64,000 nucleotides of DNA from Paramecium pentaurelia (Eukaryota; Ciliophora; Oligohymenophorea; Peniculida; Parameciidae): positions 142,098 to 206,097 of the forward strand of contig CAJJDO010000063.1 of assembly GCA_905183005.1 (NCBI GenBank). The letters run 5' to 3'. Below are positions 14,201 to 27,628 of the stretch, piece after piece. A model generated the notes under the pieces. The model was not told the DNA's origin and did not search any database. It saw nothing but the letters and a program-made list of their open reading frames with translations. The translations under genes were made by a program, and so were the position numbers. Each line of letters opens with the position of its first letter. Position 1 is the stretch's first letter.

Positions 14201-16432
14201 TCATTCCCATTAATATTTACTTAAAAAGCTTTATTTTAATTGAAATTAATCACAATAAAATTTTCTTAATATTTTAAAGAATATTTTGCTGTTTTCAATA
14301 TATTCTACTATTTATATCTAATACTAAGTAATTAAGGATCTTCAATGGCAACTGAAAAACTTATTTCTTAATTTCCCCAATTTAAGAGAGTTGATTATTT
14401 TAATTATCCTTTAAATTGAATGATAATAGAGAAAACATTATTTTAGGTTTCAAATTGCATTTTACCCTTTACTATGATACCACTTTCATGTCCAGTAAAA
14501 TAATAATATTAATCATTTTAAATTGATATTACTTTATTTAAACAATATAATAGGAGAGTGGAATTTTTTAAGAAAAGATCTTTGTTAGCAATTTATTCTT
14601 AAATATAATTTTATTATTAATTTGAACCACATTCTATAGATTATGGAGGGACACCTAAAATTGAAGCAATCTTTCTATATTAAATTAGTTTTTATTTATC
14701 ATCAATATGTGGTATCATAATTAAAGATTAATATGGTGACATAAATTATGCAATTGCTTATAAATATTATAAAGAAAATCTGACTTTTATACAATTTATT
14801 AATGTTTGTATGATTAATTCTTAATAAACACTTTCTATTCTTAAAAAAAATATGAGTCTTTCAACTAATTAACTTTTCATAATAATTAACACATTTTCAA
14901 GATTTTATGTTAATAATAATAATTATTATAAATAAAATTGTTTCTAATTAACTTCAATATTTTATTCAAATAGCAAAATAGTCAATAATTCTAAGAAATA
15001 TGGTACTTGAATTGAAATTTATTAAATATCATAATTATCTTCAAAAATTCCATTTGATATACTAAACAATAGTTTAAATAATGATTAACAATTCTCATTT
15101 GTTATACATCTTTTAAGATAAGATAATAATTATTTATTCTCTAATTCTTCTTATTTAATTTCTCTATCTGTCCAAATACATATAGCAGTTACTTTTAAGG
15201 CTTCCATTAAATGTTCAAAATCATATTGATATTAAATTTAATCAAATATATTTAAACATTTGAAATTTTTTAATTTGAATTCTTAAATATGATTATTAGT
15301 TAAATGAGGAATTGCTCCATCTATACATAATATCCATATAGCCTTTAGTGTATGTATTGAATTATATTAAGCTAACAATTAAATAACTTTCTAAATTAAA
15401 GATATTGATTCATACTTATTGATTCTCTATAATATTGAAATTATGCATAAGTCCATTAATTACTGAAACATCATCAAATATATCTAAACACTCTATATTT
15501 TCATAAAATTATGGATTTTTTTTATACACTTCTATTTTGAATTCTTAATCAAATGATTAAATTTTATCTAAAAATTAAAACACTTCTACATCTACAATAT
15601 ATTCTGTTTTAAATGCTTCTTATATAAAATATTTTCTTATTTATGTTAATTATTCTTATGTTAATTTATCTTTCATATTTCTTGTTACAATTTTTAATAA
15701 ACCAATTTCAATCAAACTAAAAATGTATAATTCTAAACACTCTTTATGTGGTGTAAGTATTAATTTCTTTAAAATATCTTCCAATTTTGTTGAATATTGA
15801 ATAGGAATACTTTAATAAGAAATTGGACAAGGCACTTCTTCCAAATCAAGCATCCTTATATAAATAGAAATTTAAATAAGCTTATAATAGGGATGAATAA
15901 TGTTTGTAGGCATCAATTTATAAAATGTTTTGAAATCATATAATGTCCATACAAAATCTTCATTAAAAGATTACTCATGTTGTTCTAATAATTCTATATT
16001 TTATTTAATGTAATAGTCAATGAATATTTGAGGTACTTATGGATGGATAGATTTCCTTAAAAATAGATGAATCTTAGGAGATAATTAAATCCAACCATCT
16101 AAATTATATTTATGTAAAAGTATGATCATTTCAATATTCATTATTTATTGACAAATTTATGTCAATGCTAATTATTCATATTCTGTCATCTCAATTTCAT
16201 CTGATTCTTATATTATTTTCAAGAACTTATTTATGATATTCTAATCCAATTCATATCCATTCATTATTAAGTAAATTCCACTAATCCAAGTAGATCTTTA
16301 ATGTAGATCATTCAAAATACTTAGAGCAATTTCATATTCTTACCCCTCTATTGCATCATATAATTAGTATTGATTTGTTTTTAAGTTATTTTTCATCATT
16401 TCAACATGATAATGAGGTACCAATTATAACAT
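8258..16432 (-). CDS. Giant BEACH-domain protein with PH-BEACH and WD40 repeats
   Basis: A minus-strand gene of about 8.2 kb, roughly 2,700 residues. I did not resolve every intron; the last one (8347-8374) is clear. The N-terminal two thirds are helical and leucine-rich, as in neurobeachin/LvsA-type proteins. A ConA-like lectin segment lies near 14,100-14,450 (S-F-S-V-A-I-E-D-P). The PH-BEACH domain covers about 10,250-10,560. The BEACH domain, about 9,450-10,230, includes KWRRGDITNFQYL, G-G-R-T-Y-N-D-L, YPIFPWVI and Y-G-T-H-Y-S. C-terminal WD40 strands end at 8258 (L-I-I-G-Y-Q-N-G-Q-I). Family members act in vesicle, lysosome or contractile-vacuole traffic. A split into two genes is not excluded, but no start/stop junction was seen. 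Confidence 0.88.
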
Positions 16433-17182
16433 TAATTATTTATGTTAAATTATATTAAAACAAAATTTGATTTTTATTCATTTATTTTTCAAACATCTTA
16501 TTAATAAGAATTATCAATTAAACATTAATTCTATATACTAATTTCTTATTATTTATATAAAAGAATTTATACCCTTTATCTTAATTAATATTTATTATGA
16601 TTTTTAATACTAAAAAGTAACATCATTATAATAAGTATCAAATTTATAACTTTATGTAAAATATATATAATTATTAGTATTAAGATCTTAAATTATAAAT
16701 AAAAATCTAATAATATCATTAGAATTATTAATCATTTAATAAATTAATTCAAAAATCAAAATTATTAATTAAAATATAAATACAAATAAAAGATAAATCC
16801 TTTCCTTTTATAAAGAATATCCTTCATGTAATAAGTTTAATTAAACCATAGTTAATCTTAAGGTTTTCTATTATATCACCATTATTATAATAGTTAAATC
16901 TTATTATAAATAATGATAATTTATTATAAATTTTTGTTTTATAATTATAATCTCTAAAATAAATTATAGTAATTATTTAGATTAATTATAATATTGATTA
17001 ACTGAATTTTTATGTTGAATATTATTATAATAAATGGATATTCAGATATTGATCAGAATTTTTATATAAAATTTGATATGTGTAGATATCAAACAATTTT
17101 ATAATGTTTTATAATCACTTTGAAGTAAAAAATAGTTTATTATTCATATTTGATCAAATATTTTATTTATTTTAATTTATAA
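16433..17182. other. AT-rich divergent intergenic region
   Basis: 750 bp between the divergent starts of the BEACH gene (minus) and the AXDND1-like gene (plus). It is extremely A/T-rich with short runs and no supported gene. It should carry the promoters of both neighbours. Confidence 0.5.
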
Positions 17183-20100
17183 ATGGAAGAGACTAAATTT
17201 CATTAATTCAAGAATACATTCATTTAAAAGAATCCAAATTAAAATTCTGAAAGGCTTATTAAGATCAATACTTAATATTCCCAATATCAATCTTAAAGTT
17301 AGAGAGTCAAAACTGAAATCAATTAACCATCTTTAAGTTCAAGATTAGAAAAATCTAAAACTATTTCTTAGTCTGTACTAATTTAATGATTATTCAAGAC
17401 ATACTATTAGTCACCTCTATTGAGAGATGGACAGCTAGATTAAATTGACAAATTAAAGAGAATGGATAAAAATGATTTTTTTGGTTAACTGAATAGTTAG
17501 GATCCATACAGATACCCTAAAAAATTAGAGGAATTACCATGGAATCCATCAAAAAGTACAATATATTAATAGAAAAGATAGAGATCTCTTAAGCTAAGGT
17601 TGTTCTACCAACAGAACAAATAGATAAGGTCATTCCATTATCTAAATTTTCCAGTAATCTTACAAAAAGAGTAGTCAAAGATAAGATTCATAGAGGCATA
17701 CCTCTTAAGTATTGGATATAATGAATAATTAGACATGATGTACAAATGCTTGCAGAATGGACTGACTTAATGCTTGAATAGGCAGTAGAGAAAAATTAAG
17801 GTTAATCAGCAAATATGTATGAGGATTTATAATAAATATTTACACTTTGTTTGAAAGAATTGATTAGACAAATTTCATTTGATTGTATTGAGAAGAGGTA
17901 AAATATATTGATATATAATAATAGTGTACTTTTGGAGAAGATTTGGAATTAATATATTGAAATAAATTAATCAGTATATTAATCAGTTCTGGAATAAAAT
18001 AATACATTAGAGAAAGATCATTTATAGGCAGTAATGAAGACTCATTAGGCTTATTAAAGTGAGATTGATAAATATTTGATGATTTTGAAGAATCAAAAGT
18101 CTGATATGGATTAAATTATGGAAAGATTAATGAAATTAAAAGGAAATACAAAATATTTGAAAAAAAATAATAGATATTTGAATTCTTAAATAAAAGCATT
18201 GAAGATAGAAATCTAAGATTTGAAAACTGAAAATAAATAATATTCTGATTAGATAGAAAAGATTACAGATGATTTACATGAATATTAAAGGAATGTACAA
18301 CTTTAATATGAATAATTTTAAATGTCTAACTAATATTAACCTAAAATAGAGTATGAATAGGGAATAGCAAAGAAGAAGATTATGAGGGCTGGTACATAGA
18401 AATAATTAGTGATTCATTAAATACCACAATATTAATTACCTGAGATTAAACCAATATAGAGGAAGAGTTTCTAGAATATTGAAAAATAACCTACATAATA
18501 AGAGAAATTATAAAAAATATTAAATGATAGTGCTTCATTTAGCAATATAGAAATATTATTAGAAGAGAGAGCAACAGATACAGATGATTTAAATTAAATA
18601 TTACAATTAAGAAAAGAAGTAGAGATTTAAACTATTGAAAAGAAAAGTTTATCAATATAAATTCCTAAGTATTTAATTGAATAATTGTGTGTAGATTTGA
18701 ATTAAGAGATAGAAGATAATAAATTATTTAGACAGAAATATCTTATTTAAATAAATCAACTAAGATAACTCAAACAGAATTTACAGATGAACTATTAGAA
18801 TCTATCAAATTAGAGGAAGAACATTTATAGTAATTACATGAAGCAATCTAATAAGCTACATAACAATATTAATAAATATTAAATTAAATAGAAAAAGGAT
18901 AATAACCTAAATTAAAAGAATTATATGATCATTTAGATGAATTTTAGAATACAATGAAAGATAACTTAAATAAATAAAAGGAAGCTAGAACTAATTTAAT
19001 TTTAGTTAATAGTACATTTAAAGATGAAAATAATAGAAAGGAAGAGTAATTATAATAATATGTACTTATATCTTATTTTATTAAGTAAAAAAAAGTAGCA
19101 GAATTAGAGAGAGCAAATGAACTTGCTAATTAAGAAATGGGTGAATTAGAAGCTCAATTAGAAATTTATGAAAAGGTATTAAATATATTAATAAAAGATA
19201 AATGAGAAAATTGAAAAAAAATATTAAAAATTAAAGTCTATTAAAACAAATATGGTTGAAAAATCATAAACTCTTGTTGTCTAACTTACATAAACTCATA
19301 AATTTGCTGAAATCATGAAAAAAAGAATTTAAGATAAAAGATAAAGTACATTAGGTCCTATTTAAAGTAATTAAAAATCAAGATTATCAAACATATCACC
19401 TTTAGGAGCATTAATTCCATAATCAACTAGTTAACCTTTAATTGCAATTCAACCTATACAAAGTGAACAATTAATTTAATTGGAAAAGAAAGAGGAATTA
19501 TTGCCTATACCAGAGAAAACAACTTTAAAGAAATAATCAAGTAAAAAGAATTTAATTTAATAACCATAATAATAATAATAATAATAAACAATGTAATATC
19601 GATAAACTTAATCTTAAAATACTTTAGAATTACCTACATTATAATAAGATAAATCATTCACTTCTCAATATAATATATCTGTAATTGAACCTGATGATAA
19701 TTAATTTGCATCATAGAGATTTTCATCATAATAACCTAGTCAATAGTAAAGTGAAGAAGTATTTCAAATTGAATATAATAATAGGAAGCCTCAGATATGT
19801 AATTGACACCCAGAAGTAAAGCATCTAATTAGTCAAAACCAAGACCTACCTATAAAATTGTACATATTTTATAATATTACTAAATAGTAAATGCCATCAA
19901 ATCAAGGTGCCAAGAAAGGATCCAAAATACAAAAGAAAGGTTCTGTTATGCCTTAATAAAATGATTAAGTCTAATTCTTTTAAGAAACCATAACAAATTT
20001 TATCAATTAAAATTTCACTTCTAGTGACTCTGATAGTGATGATTCAGAGTATAACATAAGATTAGAAGAGATTAAATAAAGGAAAAGAAAGTTAGGATAA

Positions 20101-21435
20101 ACTAAGAAATCATATTTTTCATAAGCACCAAGTAATATCTATTTTATATTTTATAAGAATTCTAAAATAAATAATCTATTGATAGTCCTGGACTCAATAT
20201 GTTAAAAAATAATATAGTTAAATAATTAGCTACTAAATTTGCAACAAATTAAAAGGAAATAACTTCAAAAATGAAAAAGAGTACAATCTTAAAATTTATA
20301 TCTTAATTTTATGGAGAAAAGTTAAAATAAACTTAAAATAAAACATCATTACATATTATTTGTTATGAATATTTTTTTAATACTTATGGATTTAAAAATA
20401 TAGCAGAACAAAAATTAATTAGCTTTTATGAATCTATTTTTGTACACAGAGACAATATAAGAATTAATTTATTTGGTAGATTCTTACAACTTTATAGTTC
20501 ATTATCAGTTGATGATCTTGAAATTTATATTAAAACTTTAAAGTAATTGGATGAAGAGAATCAAACATTAGACACAGATAAAGGATAATTTATTTTGGTT
20601 GAAAAAGCAATTCAAATTCTTGATCAAATACATTCTTAAATACCATAAGAATATCGAAATAATATAATCTCAGATATTAAAATGAATTATATTGAGAGAA
20701 ATATGAAACCTTACATTGATTATGATTATTATATCAGTAGAATTTTAACTGGTAAATAGTACTTATATTATATTAGGTTATTAGATTGTTAAGAAAATGC
20801 ACATGACTCATTATTAGGAAGTATTCAATTCTGCTGATATGGATTTAGATAATATGATGGAATACTAAGAATTTAAGAAATTATATTATTATTTTGAATC
20901 TTGTTAAGGTAATTCAATCCCTGAGAGCATTATGGAAAGATAATTTATTTCCAGATGTGATTTGATATCCAATAATGAAGGAGAAAGAGCAATGTCTTTT
21001 GATAGATTCATTACATTTTCAATTGAGCATAATCTATTTTCAGAAGAGAAATTCACAGTAATTATATTGTATTCAAATTCATATAGAATTTTGCAAACAA
21101 TGTTATTGAAGAAGATCCAATCAAAGCTATTGAAGATTTGCATAATAATTGGAATTATGTTAAAGCAAGATTGATTAATAGAATTTAATATGCTGCAGAA
21201 GATGAAATTGAATATTTCCAAAGTATCATAAAAAAATTAGAATAAGTATAACATTCATTTTTCATATTAGGCTTTGACTAATGATGATAAACGATAAAGT
21301 ATATGGATCTCATATAAAATCATTGATAGTGATACAAGATAGTTATACATAAATAAGTTAGTAGATAGTCTCATACCATCAGAATTCAATGATATCATTC
21401 AATTTGATGATTATTCATCTGAAGACAATAATTGA
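17183..21435 (+). CDS. AXDND1-like axonemal dynein light chain-domain protein with long C-terminal extension
   Basis: About 1,325 residues after removing eleven introns of 20-29 nt, whose total makes the length an exact multiple of three; the intron near 18,690 is the least certain. Around residues 105-240 the sequence reads LPTEQIDKVIPLSKF, then G-I-P-L-R-H-D-V-Q-M-L-A-E-W, then C-L-K-E-L-I-R-Q-I-S-F-D-C. This is the p28/DNALI1-type axonemal dynein light chain domain in the AXDND1 arrangement. Long coiled coils follow, then a Ser/Gln-rich linker with a Gln run near 19,560. The last 400 residues form a helical region with one EF-hand-like loop (D-M-D-L-D-N-M-M-E) near 20,840. An inner-arm dynein role is inferred. 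The C-terminal part could be a fused partner. Confidence 0.75.
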
Positions 21436-21480
21436 TTTTTATTATATTTTTATAACTAAGATAATTTATATAAATAAAAA

Positions 21481-22677
21481 TCACTTAAGTTTTAATAATC
21501 TTTAAATGGCTTCATTAGTTTTTGAAGTATCTGTAATCATTTTATGTGGTCCTGTTTTATGATTTGAATTTATAGGGTTTTAAGAATTACTTCCTCCTTA
21601 CTTCGAATTGTTACCCTAACTTTTATTTCTTTAGGAAGATTTTTATTTTTAGGCATTACAAATATCAAAAATTGCATTTATTGTGTTTTTTTTTGTGTTC
21701 TATGAATTATTTGCAATCCCTCCCTTGATTAAATATTGACTTGCTTAAATTATCTAAGATCTTTAAGTGATAGATTAAGAATGTTATTTGAGTTTTTGGT
21801 TATATTTTGCATATAAATCCTATTCTTGGATACTACTACGACGTTGAATTTAGTTATTAAATTTACCACATTTTTGATGTTGAGATTATGATTTCAAAGG
21901 TGGAGATTGTCTGATAGAATTTTAAAGATGTAGATTAGCAATCGATGCTGGATATTCACTACTATAGTCAACTCTTTTAAATCTGTGATCTGAATAACAA
22001 AGCTAATAAATTTAATTTAAATTACTTTTTATCTTTAATTCTTCCATTTACTTCACTATCTGTATGTAGTATATGTTGATAATCTACTGACTCTCTTAAT
22101 TATTCTTTCTCCTTAATCAATTATCGATAACTCTCAGTAGACTTTCCTAGATCTTTTTTTAATGTCTAAATTTCAAATTAAAACCATATACATCAATTTT
22201 TTTATTTAATTATTCAATTGTTTCTTTATGGGACTTATCTAGATCTTCTATCTCTTATAGCAAACTATCATTAAAAAGCTTAAGCTATTATTCAATCTAT
22301 AAGGATTAAACATACTTTTGTTACACTAATATGTCCTCTTATCTCTGCTTCATATTTTTGTATAATTTGCTCCAATTTTTCATACTCCTCTCCTGCATGA
22401 TAACTTTGATTAAAACTATTATCATTTAGATTAAATTTCAGAAAGGACATCTTTTTCTCAACCTTCCTCATCAAAGTCTTGAATACAGTACCAATAATTT
22501 AAACTAGTCCAGGCAATGTATCATAATCTTTTAATTGATTTTCAATTATCTTTAAGTCACTCTAGCCTTCCAAATAACCTTCCAAGTAGAATAATATCTT
22601 CTATTATTACGATATATTACATCTTCAAGTAAGGATTTTAAGGGTGCTTCAATTAGAGACTCGTTGATCTAACTCAT
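21481..22677 (-). CDS. Coiled-coil protein with Ser/Gln/Asn-rich tail
   Basis: Starts at ATG 22677 (M-S-Q-I-N-E-S-L) and ends at TGA 21481, convergent with the AXDND1-like gene, whose stop is only 45 bp away. Three introns are clear (20, 19 and 26 nt); a fourth near 22,000 is needed for frame but its borders are ambiguous (16 or 43 nt). The first 200 residues are heptad-rich helix (K-V-E-K-K-M-S-F-L-K-F, then E-E-Y-E-K-L-E-Q-I-I). The last 170 are disordered, basic and rich in Ser, Gln and Asn. No family was recognised; a cytoskeletal or basal-body component is only a guess from the coiled coil. Confidence 0.6.
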
Positions 22678-22918
22678 TCAAATAAATTCAGTTATACATT
22701 TTATAAATCATTTTAAGGCTATATACATATTATCTCTTTCTATATAATAAGGTTGAATGGAGTCTATAATAATTCCTGTTTTTTTTAATTAAGAAAATAG
22801 ACTATTTTAAGAGATACATGCTATTTTAGGAATTAATAATGGTTTAAAGTATTTGAAATGATGAAATAAATAAGAAATAAACTATACTAAATTAAATATT
22901 TATTATTTATTTATAAAA

Positions 22919-23229
22919 ATGGCAATGGATAATAGCAAGTTTGAATAAATGAGCAAAAATTTCCCATCTCAATTAAAATTCAGATTGAATCCTGTATATT
23001 ATGGGGCTAGAGTGGGAATCTAAGCTTATTTAGGTTTGCTTGTAGGAGGAAGTCTTTTGATTTACTTAAACACTTTCAATGGCATCACATTCCCATATCT
23101 ATATAAAAAAGTACAATATAAGAGATGAGTAATTAGTAAAAAGTGGAATATTCAGCAGTGCCTGATTTTTATTCAAAGCAAGTGTTATTGTACCAAAGGA
23201 CAGTCCCAAATACTGTAACATAATTATGA
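22919..23229 (+). CDS. Small single-helix membrane protein
   Basis: 94 residues after removing a 26-nt intron at 23111-23136, which brings the length to a multiple of three. The N-terminus is polar (M-A-M-D-N-S-K-F-E-Q-M). One hydrophobic segment, about residues 33-54, runs A-Y-L-G-L-L-V-G-G-S-L-L-I-Y-L. The C-terminal tail is polar and contains Y-S-A-V-P-D-F-Y. Size and layout fit a small mitochondrial inner-membrane or ER subunit, but no specific family was recognised. Without splicing the frame would stop at 23128; the spliced tail is preferred because the intron has standard ends and the extra coding has normal composition. Confidence 0.6.
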
Positions 23230-23617
23230 GAACAATTACATAAATAAATAAGATATGCATAATAATTTCAGTCTTAAATTTATGAATTAAGCTTGAAAAT
23301 AACAAAATCTTCTATTACCTCTTGTTTGTTAATCTGATTTTAGAGTTTCTTACTTTAATTTTATAATTTTACAGGAGGAATCAAATCATAATTATTAATC
23401 AAGACAATCATATTTATAATATTTATATTCTTGATCAATAAATAAATACTTAGACATTACAATTTTTTATAAAAATAAAGAATGACTAAAGATTTTTTTG
23501 TTTAAGTTTCTTTGAATATCTATAATATAAACTTTTATCTTAATTTAATTCATATATTATTGATTATGTTAGACATCTATTTTTGAGATTTCTTTTTTAT
23601 TTATATTTTATTTTAAA
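23230..23617. other. AT-rich intergenic region
   Basis: About 390 bp between two plus-strand genes. A hydrophobic minus-strand frame overlaps its left part and the tail of the upstream gene, but it is the antisense shadow of that gene and was not accepted. Nothing else is seen. Confidence 0.5.
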
Positions 23618-24607
23618 ATGAGTGATGAGTTAGTTAAGCTAAAAAAAGAAATCCTACAAGACACTGAATTGTAAGCTAAGAAATAAAGATTTGCATTATT
23701 TTCTTCTCCAGTCCCACTTGGATTAGGAGATGACAGTTATGATTTTAAAAAGAGACGTATATTTTATATTAATTATTTTATAGCTCCTAGAGGTGAGAAT
23801 GGGAAACCCATCACTCAATTAACTAATGTTAAAATTGGAGCACCTAAAAGTGGAAGAATTAAGAGTTCTTATTTTAGTTAAGTTTCTTTCACTTCTATTG
23901 GTGATCCTTATACTGATCCATAAAGAAAAGATTTATAATATGAATTAGAAAAGACAAAAAAGATTTTATTTAAAGATTAACCATTCAAGCCTGCATCTGG
24001 GTATAAAGAGTTACTTGGAGGACCTTGGCCTCACATAAAAGAGTTTGATATGAAAAGGACTAGAAACTATAAAACTGCTGATGGTAGAGTATGGTCAGCT
24101 CCTCGTAATATTACAACAAATCCTGCAAACAAGGATTTATCCAAGGGATACCCACATTTAAAAGATGAATATGACAGATTTCATTAATATTAATTGGTAT
24201 ATATATTGTTTCTATTATAGAAATTATAAATGGAAGCTAAAAGAAGGGAAAAGGAAGCAGCTTTTAAAACAACTACAGCAGGAGGAGAGAATTTTAATAA
24301 AGACAAATAAGTTTTTGGATTTGATGGAAAAGCACCTCCTCCAAACAAAGAAAAGCCTCATGATATGCATATAATGAAACATGAATAAAACTTTAAACCT
24401 GCTAATCCAGGTAAATAAGGTTTTGAAGGAGAATTTGAATAAATTACTTATAAACCTGATCCACTAAAACCATCAAAAAGAAAAGAGTGGCCTAAAGGAA
24501 AAGAATAATTTAAGCCTAACAATTTAGGTTCATTAACAAGACCAACCCCATCTATAACATGTTTCAAATAGAATATTAGAAGAGCTATGAGTGCCAAAGG
24601 ATTCTGA
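23618..24607 (+). CDS. CFAP96 (C4orf47)-like ciliary protein
   Basis: 312 residues after removing introns 23757-23783 (27 nt) and 24197-24220 (24 nt); exact multiple of three. Features shared with the CFAP96/C4orf47 family are the early F-A-L-F-S-S-P segment, a central F-K-P-A-S-G-Y-K-E-L-L-G-G, repeated K-P-A-N-P-G-K-Q-G-F-E-G and P-P-P-N-K-E-K-P turns, and a lysine-rich mid helix (K-L-Q-M-E-A-K-R-R-E-K). The family is a conserved component of motile cilia and basal bodies. The protein is basic with many Pro and Gly, no membrane segment, and ends M-S-A-K-G-F. Two AXDND1/CFAP-type genes lie within 8 kb, consistent with the ciliary theme. Confidence 0.7.
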
Positions 24608-25080
24608 AAATACAACAAATAAAAATATTATAACTATTGAAAAATATATATAAATTGTTTTATACTACTATTTATAATTACAATTCTTAATTATAATCAA
24701 CATTCTAAACTTAAATTAATTAGATAAAATTAATATTTTAATCTTTAACATTCATTAATAATATATATATTGTTATTACTATATCATTAGAGGTGATAAA
24801 TATAAAATCATTCTTTGTATATTTGATAAAAAATAAAAATTATTTGAAATTAAATTTATTAAAATGTTTTAGAAATAAATAATTAAATCAATAATGGATA
24901 ATATATTTAATTCATGGATTAATTTTTATATAAATGTCAAAAAGCTAAAAAATTCATTATATAAATAAAATTCAAAGATATTTTGATTTCTTAATTCATT
25001 CGATCATTAAACTCAAAAAAATTCTTTGCTTTTATATCTATATTAAGAAAAAATGATTAATAAGGGAATTCTCAGAAATA
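24608..25080. other. AT-rich intergenic region
   Basis: About 470 bp, nearly all A/T, with no domain-bearing frame. It presumably holds the promoter of the downstream coiled-coil gene. Confidence 0.5.
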
Positions 25081-25982
25081 ATGATGACACTCACTTCAAA
25101 ACTTTATTTATATATATATATTAAGTTAAGAACACTTAGATGGATAGTATTTTATCTTATTCTTTTTTGGATTGAATTTTAGCCAATTCCATAATATTAA
25201 ATTATTATTAAATTGAACGTTGCTGAAATAGGCGAACTAAAAAAGTAAATTAATTAATATATAAGTTTAGGTAATTGACTAAGGCCTTAACTGAAAATGC
25301 TCATTTGATGCAAAAAAATCAATTATTAGAATTAAAGTTAAAAGAGACAGATGAGAGAAATTGCAATATACAAAAAATGAATGGAACTATTATGCATGTT
25401 TTAAATGATTTGAATGTATAAAATAATAGACCATCCACTGAGATTTTAAAATAGTAGGATTAATTCAATATGAAATTGATGTAATATCAAAAGAGAATTG
25501 AGTCTTATGAAACTTAAATTAAGAATTTATAGACTCAATTACAAGAAGCACTTATTTCTAAGAATGAATAAAATCAAAGAATTACTTAATTATAAGAACA
25601 TGATTCATAATTGCTTAAATAGATAGGAGCATTAGAATCATCTGTTAAAACATTGACTGGATAATTATAGTTGTAAAGTAAATAAACATAAGAATTCTCT
25701 TAATAATTGGAAGATGTTGAATTTGAGAGTTAGAAATAGAAATTTTCATAAAGTGTCAAAATAGAAGAATTAAATGAAGAGAATATGAAATTAAAAGAAG
25801 AATTAAAATCTCTTATGGGATAATATTTAAGAAAGACTTCATCTTCTATGTAATCTAGTGTACCAGCTTCACCTTAAAATGTTAGATTATAACCATAAGT
25901 TCCATAAACAAGCACAACTCCAATTTCTAAAAAGTAGACACCTAAAAAGAGAACAACAACAATCTCTTAATGGAAGAAATGA
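25081..25982 (+). CDS. Coiled-coil protein of unknown function
   Basis: From the first in-frame ATG (25081), removing one 26-nt intron near 25,226 gives 291 residues, an exact multiple of three. From about residue 50 the protein is continuous coiled coil (A-E-I-G-E-L-K-K-Q-L, E-L-K-L-K-E-T-D-E-R, E-E-L-N-E-E-N-M-K-L-K-E-E-L). It ends in a Ser/Pro/Thr-rich basic tail (T-P-K-K-R-T-T-T-I-S). The first 45 residues are unusually hydrophobic and may be noncoding or contain another intron, so the true start could lie downstream (for example 25308). No family recognised. Confidence 0.5.
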
Positions 25983-26032
25983 TATTAAACTTTTATTATG
26001 AAATATAAATTATTGTATAAATTAAAAAAATA

Positions 26033-27582
26033 ATGGCAACTTTTTAATAAAAGTATGAATCATTGAAATAAGAATTTAATGAACTAGATATCAATGATGA
26101 TGGTAGATTAGATAAAAATGAGATGTTCTAAGTTTTAGATTCTAAGGTATAATTTGTTTAATTTCTGTGTTGATTAGATTGGTAAATAATTTGATCGAGA
26201 GATTGCTGAAGAATTATGGTCTAATTTAGATATGAATCATGATGGGAAAGTAACAGTAAATGAATTTATTCAAATACTTTTGAAAGCAGAAGACAGTTTG
26301 AAAAGTAAAATAAACAATTGCAGAACTACTTTAGAATTAAACTATTAACAGAAAAGAGAAACAGAAACTAATTTAGATTATTGTTAATAAAATGAAAAAT
26401 TGAATAATTTTGGTGTAATGGAAGGCAGTTAATTATGTGTTATTGTGATTCAAGCTGCAAATCTTAAAGCAGATGGTAAATAATTAGATCCATTTATCAC
26501 TTTACAATTTGATAAATTTGAAAAGCAAACAACTATTAATAAAGGTCCTAATCCTATTTGGAAAGAGACTTAAAAGTTTTATTTTCCTGTTTAAACTGGG
26601 AAAGAAGACTTAAAATTAACAGTTTGTGATTTTGATAAATATACTCCTAATATAGTGATTGCAAGGGTTGATTTAAATTTATCTAACAATGGTTTCAATT
26701 TGAAGAATCAGCAATTACATGATATATGGTTAGATTTATATGATATCAATGGGAATAGAAGTGGATCTCAATTGAATATTCAAATATAATGGGTCTATTC
26801 TAAGGTCAAATATCTTAGAGATGTACTTAACTCTTACTAATAATAAGTGAATTAATAAGAATAAGAATTACTATAATATGAGAGAGATCTCTTTATACTT
26901 TATGAACCATTTGTTAAATGGAGATAACTCAATACTAAAGGATATTAAAAACCTATTACTTAAGAACCTGCATCCATGATTCCAATTTCATATTAATAAG
27001 CAGATCCTACTAAAATAATAAAACCTTTTTCTGATCCTCTTTTGGATAAAAATAGCAAATTTAAATTAATTACTATATTAGTTGGTTTCATAGCATGTCT
27101 TACTTTACTAATATTATTTTACAAAGCTTAATTTTTTGATGTAATGAGTGTGTTGCTATTATTAGTTGCTTCTTATTATAGACTTTTATATACTCTGGGA
27201 ATTTAATGCTTTAAATGAGAATCGTATTAAGACTTTAGGTATTTTGTTTGGAATGAGTTGTTTTTTGGATGTTGTATGGATCTTTTGTATTGGTGTGAAA
27301 TGGCTTGGTAATGATTCTCATGAAATTTTCATACCTTATGAAATCTCCATTCAAAAAATGATCTCCATTTTAGTAATAATAAGTTTAATTGTGAGAGTAA
27401 TTATGAATTTAAACTTTAGTTGTATCTAATACTAAACTTATTTTAATTATCTCAAGAATTGTAAAACCTTACCAATCCTTAAACAATCAAAATATAACAT
27501 AAAAATATTGTAAAAATAGATATGTAAAATACACATAATATTGAATCTAAAACATACCTCCATAATGGACGACCAATTGTGA
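26033..27582 (+). CDS. EF-hand / C2-domain protein with C-terminal transmembrane segments
   Basis: A pair of EF-hands opens the protein: loops D-I-N-D-D-G-R-L-D-K-N-E and D-M-N-H-D-G-K-V-T-V-N-E, each with the expected acidic and Gly positions. After a helical linker comes a C2 domain, about residues 130-245, with Asp clusters at L-D-P-F-I and C-D-F-D-K-Y typical of calcium-binding loops. The C-terminal quarter has three to four hydrophobic segments (ITILVGFIACLTLLILFY, TLGILFGMSCFLDVVWIF and others). Introns of 31 nt (near 26,146) and 25 nt (near 27,139) fit the frame. A calcium-regulated membrane-tethering or fusion role is inferred. The last 40 residues are uncertain: another small intron would move the stop to about 27544. 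Confidence 0.8.
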
Positions 27583-27628
27583 TTTATTGAATATTATTAT
27601 TAATTATTTTTATAATTGATATTCATTT

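Noticed and set aside
23099..23305. Hydrophobic minus-strand frame of about 69 codons
   Set aside because: It overlaps antisense to the spliced 3' end of the small membrane-protein gene (22919-23229) and has no independent support.
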